Positions 1-7,622 of a stretch of 24,247 nucleotides of DNA are shown piece by piece. A program made the position numbers and the translations under genes. The notes below the pieces were generated by a model. It was not told where the DNA came from. It was given only the letters and a program-made list of their open reading frames with translations, and did no database searches. Source of the DNA: Candidatus Kapaibacterium sp. GTDB lineage: Bacteria; Bacteroidota; Ignavibacteria; Kapaibacteriales; UBA2268. The stretch is from NCBI GenBank assembly GCA_027858275.1, contig JAQIDA010000254.1:1-24247 (forward strand). Reading direction: 5' to 3'. How positions within the stretch are numbered: the stretch's first letter is position 1; each line of letters starts with the position of its first letter.

Positions 1-84
1 GAATATGTTGACGTTAATGACATTGAAAAAATTTACTATGATGTGTATGAGAAAACACAAATCAAAAAAATTAGCAAAAAATAA
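1..84 (+). CDS. C-terminal tail of a truncated upstream gene
   Basis: Frame 1 is open from the first base to a TAA at 82-84 and encodes 27 residues rich in Lys, Tyr and Asp, ending in a basic tail (KKISKK). The start lies outside the window. The tail is too short to assign a family. The reading is supported only by its openness and protein-like composition, so it could also be a chance open stretch. Confidence 0.45.
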   Translation, partial: EYVDVNDIEKIYYDVYEKTQIKKISKK

Positions 85-483
85 AACTGTGCTTTTATCC
101 CATTAAGAAGCTACTTTAACAAGAATTGTCATAATGTCTAATGAATCATTTGTCTCCTATAAAAAAGATACTAACTTATAGACATTTCTTGTTTCTAATA
201 TTCTAACAGAAAATCCGATCCCGATCGGATTTATTTACAGCCCAAAACACCCCCAATTTACATGCCCCAAAACCCTACTACAGCCAATCTCCGCAACAGC
301 TCCGCACTCCCCAAAATCCATCTACGACATACTACAAATTACTTCTACAGCTTGTAATAAAATATACGACAAAAGATTCGGATTTTGTGCTATTGCGGAA
401 GTGCCGGAGGAAGTTTAATTTAGTTTCAAATCTTATGATGAGATTTTGATAAGTTCTTTAATAATTGACAATGAGACGATTAA
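85..483. other. Non-coding gap upstream of the response regulator
   Basis: No gene with a credible start is seen here. Three things stand out. An 11/12-matched inverted repeat pairs 119-130 with 181-192. An exact palindrome lies at 211-232. A stop-free + strand stretch runs from 182 to a TAA at 416-418 and has no start codon in its first half. Bases 240-330 are strongly C-rich on the + strand, unlike the flanks. The last bases before 484 presumably hold the promoter of the response regulator, but no clear promoter motif could be read. Confidence 0.5.
211..232. promoter_or_regulatory. Exact 10-bp-arm palindrome (possible operator)
   Basis: Bases 211-220 (AAATCCGATC) are the exact reverse complement of 223-232, with only CC between them. 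A 2-nt spacer is too tight for a good RNA hairpin loop, so a dimeric DNA-binding site is likelier than a terminator. It lies about 250 bp upstream of the response-regulator start. Any regulatory role is inference. Confidence 0.35.
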
Positions 484-855
484 ATGGAAATATTAATCGC
501 TGACGATTCCGAAATGATTCGTGACAGTTTGAAAAAGCTGCTCGCATCAATTAAGGGAATCGACAGAATAGATGAAGCCGAAGATGTTCCTCACGCAATT
601 GAAAGAGTGCGGAAGCTTCACCCGGACATGCTGATTTTGGATATTAAAATGCCCGGCGGCAACGGTTTCGATGTTTTAGAAGCGGCAAAAAAGATAGAAG
701 ACGCGCCACTGGTAATAATGCTGACCAATTTCCCGAATGAGCAGTTTAAGAAGAAGAGCTTTGAGCTCGGAGCCGACTACTTCTTCGATAAATCAACTGA
801 ATTCAGCAAGATATTGGCAGTATGCGACAGAGCAAGCAGGAAATTGAATTCTTAA
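484..855 (+). CDS. Single-domain response regulator (CheY-like receiver)
   Basis: This 123-residue protein is one complete receiver (REC) domain with no output domain. The acidic pair is D7-D8, the phosphoacceptor is D53 in the LILDIKMPGG motif, the switch Thr is T81 (MLTN) and the conserved Lys is K103 (FFDKS). The Gly-rich turn after D53 and the 'ELGADYFFDKS' segment are typical of receivers in the NarL/LuxR branch. It should be phosphorylated by a histidine kinase, none of which is in the window, and act through protein contacts in the cytoplasm. The ATG at 484 gives the full first beta strand (MEILIADD). Only a weak purine stretch lies upstream. The next gene starts 85 bp downstream and has its own good ribosome binding site. 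Confidence 0.9.
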   Translation: MEILIADDSEMIRDSLKKLLASIKGIDRIDEAEDVPHAIERVRKLHPDMLILDIKMPGGNGFDVLEAAKKIEDAPLVIMLTNFPNEQFKKKSFELGADYFFDKSTEFSKILAVCDRASRKLNS

Positions 856-940
856 CGATATGATTGAGAATTCGATAAACTTAAATTGAAACAAAATAAT
901 AGATATAAGTACAAATTAATTTTATTCAGGAGTAATTATA

Positions 941-2227
941 ATGTCAGATCACTCATTCAACCCATTCAAAATGGCACAGGATCAGTTTGACGCAGTAGCG
1001 GAGAAATTGGGCTTGGACGACGGCACACGCGACTTCTTGCGCACACCGAATCGCGAATATCATTTCAACATTTCCGTTCGCATGGACGACGGAACGTACA
1101 AAGTATTCAAAGGTTTCCGCTGCCAGCACAACGATGCTCGCGGTCCTGCCAAAGGCGGAATCAGATTCCATCCTCAGGAAACAGTTGATACAGTCAGAGC
1201 ATTGTCAATGTGGATGACCTGGAAAACAGCTGTAGTTGATATTCCTTTGGGCGGTAGTAAAGGCGGCGTTATTTGTGATCCTCACAATTTGTCTCTCAGA
1301 GAACAAGAAGCGATTTGCCGCGGTTGGGTTCGCCAAGTTGCTCCAAATGTAGGTCCTTTGCAGGATGTTCCGGCACCTGACGTTATGACTAACGGACAGC
1401 ACATGCTTTGGATGCTCGACGAATACGAAAAAATTTCAGGCGGAAGATATCCCGGTTTTATCACAGGTAAACCTGTCGGTATGGGCGGATCATTAGGCAG
1501 AACAGAAGCCACAGGCTACGGTGCTGTTTATTGCTTGAGAGAAGCTTTGATCGAAAAAGGCGTTGATGTTAAGAATACGACCGCATCAGTACAGGGCTTC
1601 GGCAATGTTAGCCAGTACGCAATTGAACTTTATACTCAGCTTGGCGGAAAAGTTATCGCAGTTGCCTCATGGGACAATACTGAAAAGAAAGCTTATACTT
1701 TCAAAAAAGAAGCCGGCATCAATCGTGACGAACTATTGAGCATCACAAACAAATTTGGCGAAATCGACAAAACAAAAGCTGCCGCAATGGGTTATGAAAT
1801 CCTCGAAGGCGATGCATGGATTGAACAAGATGTTGATATTTTAATTCCGGCCGCGATGGAAAACCAAGTTAACGCCGAAACAGCACCAATGATTAAAGAT
1901 TCAGTTAAATTCATTCTCGAAGGCGCAAACGGCCCGACAACACCTGAAGCAGACGAGATTATCAAAGAAAATGGCATCCTGCTGATTCCTGATTTCTTGG
2001 CAAACGCCGGCGGTGTAACTTGCTCATACTTCGAACAGGTACAGTGTAACACTAACTATTTTTGGCCAAAAGAAGAAGTCCTCACAAAATTGGACGAAAA
2101 AATGACTATTGCTTACAAAGCAGTTTCAAAAACAGCCAACGAACAGAACGTCTACATGAGAGATGCTGCTTATATTATCTCAATCGCGCGTGTAGCAGAA
2201 GCTTCCAAAATGCGCGGCTGGGTATAA
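941..2227 (+). CDS. gdhA: Glutamate dehydrogenase (Glu/Leu/Phe/Val dehydrogenase family)
   Basis: The 428-residue protein matches the usual length of hexameric glutamate dehydrogenases, which interconvert glutamate with 2-oxoglutarate and ammonia. The N-terminal dimerization/substrate domain shows K71 (GPAKGGIR), K95 (TWKTAVVD) and the family signature with catalytic K107 (PLGGSKGGV), followed by D147 (PAPDVMT). The Rossmann domain begins near residue 215 with the GFGNVS dinucleotide-binding turn (219-224). The C-terminal part keeps EGANGPTTPEA and FLANAGGVTCSYFE. The start is fixed by AGGAG at 928-932, eight bases before the ATG. NAD or NADP preference cannot be read safely; the segment after the second strand is VASWDN. 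A specialised amino acid dehydrogenase is unlikely given these motifs. Confidence 0.93.
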   Translation: MSDHSFNPFKMAQDQFDAVAEKLGLDDGTRDFLRTPNREYHFNISVRMDDGTYKVFKGFRCQHNDARGPAKGGIRFHPQETVDTVRALSMWMTWKTAVVDIPLGGSKGGVICDPHNLSLREQEAICRGWVRQVAPNVGPLQDVPAPDVMTNGQHMLWMLDEYEKISGGRYPGFITGKPVGMGGSLGRTEATGYGAVYCLREALIEKGVDVKNTTASVQGFGNVSQYAIELYTQLGGKVIAVASWDNTEKKAYTFKKEAGINRDELLSITNKFGEIDKTKAAAMGYEILEGDAWIEQDVDILIPAAMENQVNAETAPMIKDSVKFILEGANGPTTPEADEIIKENGILLIPDFLANAGGVTCSYFEQVQCNTNYFWPKEEVLTKLDEKMTIAYKAVSKTANEQNVYMRDAAYIISIARVAEASKMRGWV

Positions 2228-2253
2228 TTAATCAAGTTCGACAGATGACAATC

Positions 2254-2287
2254 GCGATTGCCGAAACGAGAACGGCTCGGCAATCGC
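2254..2287. terminator. Perfect 11-bp stem-loop downstream of gdhA
   Basis: The arms GCGATTGCCGA (2254-2264) and TCGGCAATCGC (2277-2287) are exact reverse complements around a 12-nt loop and start 26 bp after the gdhA stop. The following bases (TTATATAG) are T-rich but not a true T-run. It may be an inefficient terminator or an mRNA 3'-end stabiliser. The stem is certain; the role is inferred. Confidence 0.5.
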
Positions 2288-2477
2288 TTATATAGATCAA
2301 ATTGGGAAGCATGTTCCTATAGATAAACGACCCTATCGCTCGAATAGATATGACATTAAAATTTGATATAACAGACAGGAAAATGACCGGCAACATGCTT
2401 TTCGATTTTTTAAAGTAACGGCTAAATGATATTTAATATCAGCTTAATATTAACAGTTACTCGTTCTTTCAAAATTT
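2288..2477. other. Intergenic stretch with interlocking inverted repeats
   Basis: No open frame is credible here. AAGCATGTT (2307-2315) pairs exactly with 2392-2400, and ATCAAATT (2296-2303) pairs exactly with 2360-2367; the two pairings cross, as in a pseudoknot. The second arm of the first pair runs into a T-rich tract (2399-2411). Further on, a 13-base near-palindrome centres on 2434 and AGTAAC/GTTACT arms lie at 2414-2419 and 2456-2461, just upstream of the next structured unit. Confidence 0.35.
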
Positions 2478-2701
2478 AAAACGCGACAGGAAAATTCAAA
2501 AACCAGCGGCGAAACACGCTCTCTTTGCGGAGAGCAAGGGAACATAAACAAAAGCATAGTTTGGAATAAGCAATTATTTCAATAAACCACAACACAGGAT
2601 AATAACAATGTTTCGCTTTCGATAAGGCAGAATACGAAGATCAGATTTTATATGACAGCCCGGAAAAAGAACAACGAATTTTTACCTGTCGCGTTTTTTT
2701 T
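2478..2701 (+). ncRNA. Candidate structured ncRNA (or MITE) closed by a 20-bp stem
   Basis: Bases 2478-2490 (AAAACGCGACAGG) are the exact reverse complement of 2685-2697. Pairing continues inward through 2491-2497 with 2676-2683, with A2684 and T2679 bulged, giving a closing stem of about 20 bp around 180 nt. Inside are a 6-bp hairpin (2518-2523 with 2530-2535) and a hairpin with a GCAA tetraloop between GGAATAA and TTATTTC. Eight Ts follow the stem (2694-2701), the usual end of a Rho-independent transcript on the + strand. The size and end-to-end pairing resemble 6S-like RNAs. I see no SRP, RNase P or tmRNA signature. The same layout could be the terminal inverted repeats of a small non-autonomous element, though no clear target duplication is visible. 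Confidence 0.4.
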
Positions 2702-2736
2702 ATTGTCTTAAGCGTTGATGATGGAGACAAGAAGTA

Positions 2737-2758
2737 GAGTCGCACGGACGTGCGTCTC
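2737..2758. repeat. Short GC-rich palindromic repeat
   Basis: GAGTCGCAC (2737-2745) and GTGCGTCTC (2750-2758) pair with one mismatch around GGAC. Short palindromes of the type 'GAGACGCAC…GTGCGTCTC' are dispersed in many bacterial genomes; that is a general recollection, not a search. No second copy is in this window. Confidence 0.45.
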
Positions 2759-2796
2759 AGTCGGACAAAAGCGAGACTTCATGACAACAACTTCCA

Positions 2797-2829
2797 ACTT
2801 GCACAAAGTTTCTTTGCTTTGGATCAAGT
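2797..2829. repeat. RAAGAA-hexaloop hairpin, copy 1
   Basis: ACTTG (2797-2801) pairs with CAAGT (2825-2829) and CAAAG (2804-2808) with CTTTG (2817-2821), around loop TTCTTT (2810-2815; AAAGAA on the minus strand). Two unpaired bases break the stem. It matches the reverse complement of copy 3 (9765-9800) at 33 of 36 positions, extending over 2797-2832. It lies 123 bp upstream of the next gene. Confidence 0.6.
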
Positions 2830-2951
2830 TTCTTCTGAAGACAAACTAAACAACACATCATTTAGTCATCATTCCGTTTTTATATATTAGGAAACTTAGC
2901 TAATTTGCGATTAGTCACGAAAACTGTATTAATAATATCCTGAGTTATGCT

Positions 2952-5900
2952 ATGAAAAGAATAGTTTTCCTAATGATGATTATATTGTTTGTTTTCTGTT
3001 TTGCCGCGCAAGCGGAGGATTTTGATAAAGAACATCTGCCGAAGTTGTTGGGATCAAGCAATGCCGGGACGGAATTTTTTCTTACTTTTCATCCGCCATA
3101 TCCGAATGCCGCTGGTCAGAATTTTTTGAAAATATATATTTCTTCAACTGTGGTCACTGAAGTCACGCTGGAAGTTCCGGGCAAGAATTATATTAAAACT
3201 CAGAATACAATTGCCAATGGTGTTATTGAATTTACATTGAGCCCCGCTATTGCATTGTGTTATTCAAAGCAGCCAAACGAGAAACCTCAGCCGGAAAAAG
3301 TATTTAAAGGTGCCGCGATTCATATCAGATCGGATGCTCCGATAATCGCCTACGGTGTTATCAGATACGAGTATACCAGCGACGGCTATCTCGCTATACC
3401 CGTTTCAGGTCTTGGCGATGAATATATAGTCGCATCTTGGCCTGATCCGTTTGGCGGAGATAAAGGTAACATACTTTCAAGTTTCACTTCCATAGTCGCT
3501 CCTTATGACAATACAAAAGCGACAGTTAAATTCGGCGGTTTGCGTTGGACGGAAGCCGGCAGTGAGCATTGGACAGAAACAGCCGGAGGTAAAAAATCAG
3601 GGGAAACAAGTGAATTTAACATGAATTCTGCTGACGTAGTTCTTATCGGGACAGTGACAGAACACGGAGATTTGACCGGTTCAAAAATTACTTCTACTAA
3701 AAATACTGCGGTGATTTCAGGAAATTATTGTGCGTTTATTCCTTTGGGAGTATGGGCATGTGATGTTCTCATTGAAATGGAATTGCCGACTTACTCCTGG
3801 GGTACGGAATATCATGTAACTCCAATTTACGGTCGAAATAAGAATTCATTTATTAGAGTGTTTGCGAAAGAAGAGAATACCCAAGTTTATCGTAACGGAA
3901 TTGTTCTTGACACTATAACTACATCCGGCGGAATTAACGGCGAGGGGTGGTTTGAGTACCGTGCCGAAGACGGCGATCCCGTACCGGTTGTGATTTCCGG
4001 GGATAAACCTATTAGTGTTACCCAATACAACCCCGGTATTAATGATGATGCGGCAAATGATACAGATCCTTTTCAAATGATTTTGACACCGCTGCAACTT
4101 TATCAGAATGAGATAATGTTTAACACTCCGGGAATAAAAGGAGGTTATGGTTTTGACAATAATTTCATTAATCTTGTTTATGCTGCGACATCAGAAGGGA
4201 AAATTCCGGATGATTTAATGTTTGCGGAAGTTCAAGAAGGGGAGTTTGTTTGGTATCAATTAAATACTATTGATTCAATTCCGGGAGTTGAATTCTCTGT
4301 TCCGATTGCCGGCGAACGGTACTTTTCAAAAACAATCCGCTTGAATGTGGACGGAGTATATAAAATCAAAGCCGCAGCTCCTTTTGGTGCCTATTCTTAT
4401 GGCAATTCTTGGTGTGATACTTATGGATTTCCGGCAAGTGTAGCACTCAATGACTTGGCAACTTCCGATACTATATGTCCTGTTGTCGAATGGACAACAG
4501 CTAAGTTCGGAAAGGTTGACGGAACTGTAACGGATATGCCTGATGAGGCAGACGACAGATCTAATCTGGGTTCAATTTATTTATATAAGCCAAATAGTTT
4601 CAACTATATTTTCGAATATGATGATTATGAGCATGGGGTTGACAGATCGACTTCATGGAGACTCCGACCTATTAAGGATTGGGAAAACGCTAAAGCTGAA
4701 ATTGTCTTTTCTGACAATAGGGGCAACGACACAACTATAGTTATTGAATATGTTGCTGCAGCACTTTCCGGGCCGAGAATTTTTGTGAGTGATCATGATT
4801 TTGGTGATATTGATGTCGGAGGAACTCAAAACGCTACAGTATCAATTAAAAATGTCGGTACAAGCGATTTGGAGATTTATAAATATATTGGTCCTGCTCT
4901 CAAACCAATTTTTGAGGTTATTTCGGGCTTAGACTTCTCTCAGAGTAATCCTCTAATTCTGACAGCCGGACAGGAAAGTAATTTTGAAGTAAAATTCTCT
5001 CCTACAAAAGGAGGTACTTATACAGATTCAATCATGTTCTTAAGTAACACTGTCCGCACGGACGGAGCAGTTGTAGACAGCACTTGTAAACTGTACGGAA
5101 CAAGCATTCGAAATGTTCTTGCCGCCAACAGTTACGATTGGCTCAAGCGCAGAATTGACCGTCCCGGCAAATTCGACAAAGCTCCTTATGACCCGGACGA
5201 CAATGAAAAAGTAATTTTACTGACTGCCGCCGGCTCGGGTCCTATTAAAATAGCCGGTATGAAAATTTCAAACGATGTAAACGGAAGCGCTTTTGAATTT
5301 GACAGGAGCGCATTTGTCAATGCTTCTATTGAGCCTGAATCTGAATTATATATTCCCGTTAAGTTTCATCCGATAAAAACCGGAGTATATTCACTGAAAT
5401 TTACTTGTGACAGCCCGGCTGACAGCACTTATGAAATTCATTTGCAAGGTATCGGCGTTGTACCAAAAATTATGACTTCCGATATTGATTTTGGAGCTAC
5501 TGCCGTCAAAGATTACAACAACAGCATTCATAATAAAATCAGTATTATTAATTTATCCATAGCTATGTGGGAATTTGCTGATCCGGTTACGATAACGAAT
5601 TTCGCCATTTCCCCGCCAAATGCGATCAAGGCTTCAATCAACTCAAACGAATACGGCAGCGAAGGATTCCGTTTCGACAGAAACGCATTGCGTATAATGA
5701 ATGCCGACGGTTCTGAGAAAATCGCCGCAACAGGCTTGCCTGTTGTTTTGCAACCCGGGGAATATATCGAAATTAACGCTGAGTTTGTCGCCCCTCGCAA
5801 AGGCAAAATGACAGCTTCGATCACAACGGTCAGCGATGCCGAAACAGAGCAAACATCTGTTTGGACAGGCGCAGACCCGACATCAGTTGAAAGTCTGAGC

Positions 5901-6158
5901 TTCGAAAATTTCAGAGGTCTCAAACTCCTGCCTTCTCCTGTCAAAGACATACTAATTGTCCAAAATACGGGAGCGGCTCTGAATACAGATAAAATCGAAA
6001 TTATCGATCTCAGCGGCAGAACGATTTTTAAAGAACAGATCAATATCTTACAAGGCAGATATGAAATCAATACTTCCGCATTGATAAACGGTATGTATAT
6101 ATTGCGTATTCATGCCGGTGAGCGGATTATCAGTGAAAAATTTACAGTTGGAAGATAG
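2952..6158 (+). CDS. Secreted IgGFc-binding/ASH-domain protein with T9SS sorting domain
   Basis: This 1068-residue exported protein starts with a signal peptide (about 1-21, cleavage after AQA). The N-terminal 400 residues resemble the IgGFc-binding family: 'GTEFFLTFHPP' opens the domain and it is rich in beta strands. From about residue 606 there are ASH/HYDIN-like beta domains ('FVSDHDFGDIDVGGTQ' and 'MTSDIDFGATAV'), the so-called choice-of-anchor-D type. The last 80 residues (LLPSPVKD…GMYILRIHAG…EKFTVGR) look like a T9SS type A sorting domain, so the protein should cross the outer membrane by type IX secretion and be surface-attached or released. Adhesion or a structural role is plausible, but no enzymatic motif is seen. 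No strong ribosome binding site precedes the ATG. It is alone on the + strand, with a long structured leader region upstream. Confidence 0.85.
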   Translation: MKRIVFLMMIILFVFCFAAQAEDFDKEHLPKLLGSSNAGTEFFLTFHPPYPNAAGQNFLKIYISSTVVTEVTLEVPGKNYIKTQNTIANGVIEFTLSPAIALCYSKQPNEKPQPEKVFKGAAIHIRSDAPIIAYGVIRYEYTSDGYLAIPVSGLGDEYIVASWPDPFGGDKGNILSSFTSIVAPYDNTKATVKFGGLRWTEAGSEHWTETAGGKKSGETSEFNMNSADVVLIGTVTEHGDLTGSKITSTKNTAVISGNYCAFIPLGVWACDVLIEMELPTYSWGTEYHVTPIYGRNKNSFIRVFAKEENTQVYRNGIVLDTITTSGGINGEGWFEYRAEDGDPVPVVISGDKPISVTQYNPGINDDAANDTDPFQMILTPLQLYQNEIMFNTPGIKGGYGFDNNFINLVYAATSEGKIPDDLMFAEVQEGEFVWYQLNTIDSIPGVEFSVPIAGERYFSKTIRLNVDGVYKIKAAAPFGAYSYGNSWCDTYGFPASVALNDLATSDTICPVVEWTTAKFGKVDGTVTDMPDEADDRSNLGSIYLYKPNSFNYIFEYDDYEHGVDRSTSWRLRPIKDWENAKAEIVFSDNRGNDTTIVIEYVAAALSGPRIFVSDHDFGDIDVGGTQNATVSIKNVGTSDLEIYKYIGPALKPIFEVISGLDFSQSNPLILTAGQESNFEVKFSPTKGGTYTDSIMFLSNTVRTDGAVVDSTCKLYGTSIRNVLAANSYDWLKRRIDRPGKFDKAPYDPDDNEKVILLTAAGSGPIKIAGMKISNDVNGSAFEFDRSAFVNASIEPESELYIPVKFHPIKTGVYSLKFTCDSPADSTYEIHLQGIGVVPKIMTSDIDFGATAVKDYNNSIHNKISIINLSIAMWEFADPVTITNFAISPPNAIKASINSNEYGSEGFRFDRNALRIMNADGSEKIAATGLPVVLQPGEYIEINAEFVAPRKGKMTASITTVSDAETEQTSVWTGADPTSVESLSFENFRGLKLLPSPVKDILIVQNTGAALNTDKIEIIDLSGRTIFKEQINILQGRYEINTSALINGMYILRIHAGERIISEKFTVGR

Positions 6159-6201
6159 AAGACGGACTATAAGTCCCTGATTTACTACTGATCTTTTCTT
6201 C

Positions 6202-6233
6202 GATGTCCTACACTTTCTTCAGTGTAGGACATC
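6202..6233. terminator. Perfect 13-bp hairpin between convergent genes (hexaloop copy 2)
   Basis: GATGTCCTACACT (6202-6214) and its exact reverse complement (6221-6233) flank the loop TTCTTC. It lies in the 92-bp gap between a + strand stop at 6158 and a minus-strand stop at 6251, so it is well placed as a bidirectional transcript end. Only CTTTAAAT follows, not a strong T-run. It has the same 13-6-13 architecture as six other hairpins in the window. Confidence 0.6.
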
Positions 6234-6250
6234 TTTAAATACTCCCTGCC

Positions 6251-7456
6251 TCACAAAAAGCAGCTTGTCGAAAAGCTGTCATAAACTTTTTCCATATCCG
6301 TATTGCCGTGAACTACACCCTTGTATTTACTTTTCAGATGATTCGCCGCGGAGCAAAGCTCCTCCGTTTTGATACCCGAGTTACAGGAACTCCACACTTC
6401 GGTAAAGGCTGACAAATGGTCTGCGTCGCGAACCAATACTCCGTCGTAGGCATTGAATTTATCATCATTATACTTAGAGTTCATCTCATCTGTAGTGATT
6501 AAATCCCCCGCTTTTCCGTTGATTTTATTGTTAAACTCGTTTACGGTGAAAACCTTTAGCTCATCACGCCATTCAGGTTCGACAAGCGGAAAAATTTCTT
6601 TTTCGGCCAAATCTAATTCGATATCTGCGAGAAGACTTTCCAATTCATGCGATGAATTTTTGACGGGCGAAATAATATCTCGTGTGGCAGCTTCCGGCAA
6701 ATCATGGAACAATCCGCCGAAAAAGGCATTATACAAACGCTTAGGACAGGCGTTGTTTTCGCGAGCGAAGAAATAAGCCAAGGCGGCTACTAACATACTG
6801 TGCCCCAAAACAGACGTCTTTGGAATTCTCGGCAACTGCGCCCAGCGCACCTGAAAACGCAACTGACCGAACAAATCAACAAAACTCGAAATAGTATGCA
6901 GATTCATGATTTTCTGTATGCCTTCCATATCCTTGTACTCATTGATACGATCGGCAAGCTCAGTCTCGATTTTCATATTCTGATATATGTGAGGATTCGA
7001 ATTCCGGATAATCTGAAATTCCCAATAGCTGGCGTAGATATGAGCAGAATCGGAAACTCTTTGACTGAGTGAAGTCTCGTCTGTTTCAGTATGCAAAAAC
7101 TCTTCAATCTCAGAGAGCAAACCGGGATTGGAAATCCTTGTCTGCAATTTAGAATAAACATACTTATTCAGACTTTCGAAAACGTGTTTCTGCTTTTTTA
7201 TTTTTGTATATATAGGAGATTTAATATCAGAAATTACTATTCGGCGCAACAATTCAAAAATTCCGTTGCGGATAATCATATCCCAATCAACAGTGTTCCC
7301 GCGTCTTTCCTCATATTTGCCGATTGCCCAAGTCAGCAGCATCTTATGAGCGTGCTTGTCCGCTTCGATTAATTCCATCGGTCTGATTCTGTCGTTCCAT
7401 CTTTGAATATAGAATGAGCGGAATAACTCTTCGCATAATTTGGAATCAACTATCAT
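6251..7456 (-). CDS. HD-domain protein (putative metal-dependent phosphohydrolase)
   Basis: A 401-residue cytoplasmic protein without a signal peptide or membrane segment. The C-terminal half holds an HD domain: H219 (VLGHSMLVA), H251-D252 (GLFHDLPEA) and a downstream acidic residue in VRDADHL (D344/D346). The 'HDLPEAATRDIISPVK' segment resembles YfbR-type 5'-nucleotidases and HD_3 proteins, which bind a divalent metal and cleave phosphomonoesters or nucleotides. The N-terminal 180 residues are helical, charged and not recognised. Substrate is unknown. The gene follows batA on the same strand after 166 bp that contain a MITE-like element, so co-transcription with the Bat genes is uncertain. 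A regulatory phosphodiesterase is an alternative. Confidence 0.75.
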   Translation of the reverse strand: MIVDSKLCEELFRSFYIQRWNDRIRPMELIEADKHAHKMLLTWAIGKYEERRGNTVDWDMIIRNGIFELLRRIVISDIKSPIYTKIKKQKHVFESLNKYVYSKLQTRISNPGLLSEIEEFLHTETDETSLSQRVSDSAHIYASYWEFQIIRNSNPHIYQNMKIETELADRINEYKDMEGIQKIMNLHTISSFVDLFGQLRFQVRWAQLPRIPKTSVLGHSMLVAALAYFFARENNACPKRLYNAFFGGLFHDLPEAATRDIISPVKNSSHELESLLADIELDLAEKEIFPLVEPEWRDELKVFTVNEFNNKINGKAGDLITTDEMNSKYNDDKFNAYDGVLVRDADHLSAFTEVWSSCNSGIKTEELCSAANHLKSKYKGVVHGNTDMEKVYDSFSTSCFL

Positions 7457-7494
7457 AAAACTCTCCGGAATGTTGTTGAAAAAAATGTATTTGA

Positions 7495-7600
7495 TGTAGG
7501 GGCGATGCCTGTGTGCTCGCCCGGCCTAACAGGATGTATATTAATTTAGCTTTTTTGCCGTCAAATAACGCCGGTCGACCACACAGGGATCGCCTCTACA
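7495..7600. mobile_element. MITE-like element with about 30-bp imperfect terminal inverted repeats
   Basis: The left end (from TGTAGGGGCGATGCCTGTGT at 7495) and the right end (closing at 7600 with CGCCTCTACA) are reverse complements over about 30 bp with five or so mismatches, around a roughly 50-bp AT-rich centre. It lies wholly in the gap between batA and the HD gene. Ends of the GTAGGGGCG…CGCCCCTAC type are common in dispersed bacterial palindromic elements; this is recollection. It has no coding capacity. Confidence 0.65.
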
Positions 7601-7622
7601 AATTTTTTATAAATAAGAACAT

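Noticed and set aside
2478..2701. tmRNA, SRP RNA or RNase P RNA
   Set aside because: None of the signature sequences could be found: no tag-coding region with tRNA-like ends, no SRP GGAAGG loop motif, no RNase P GAGGAAAGUC motif.
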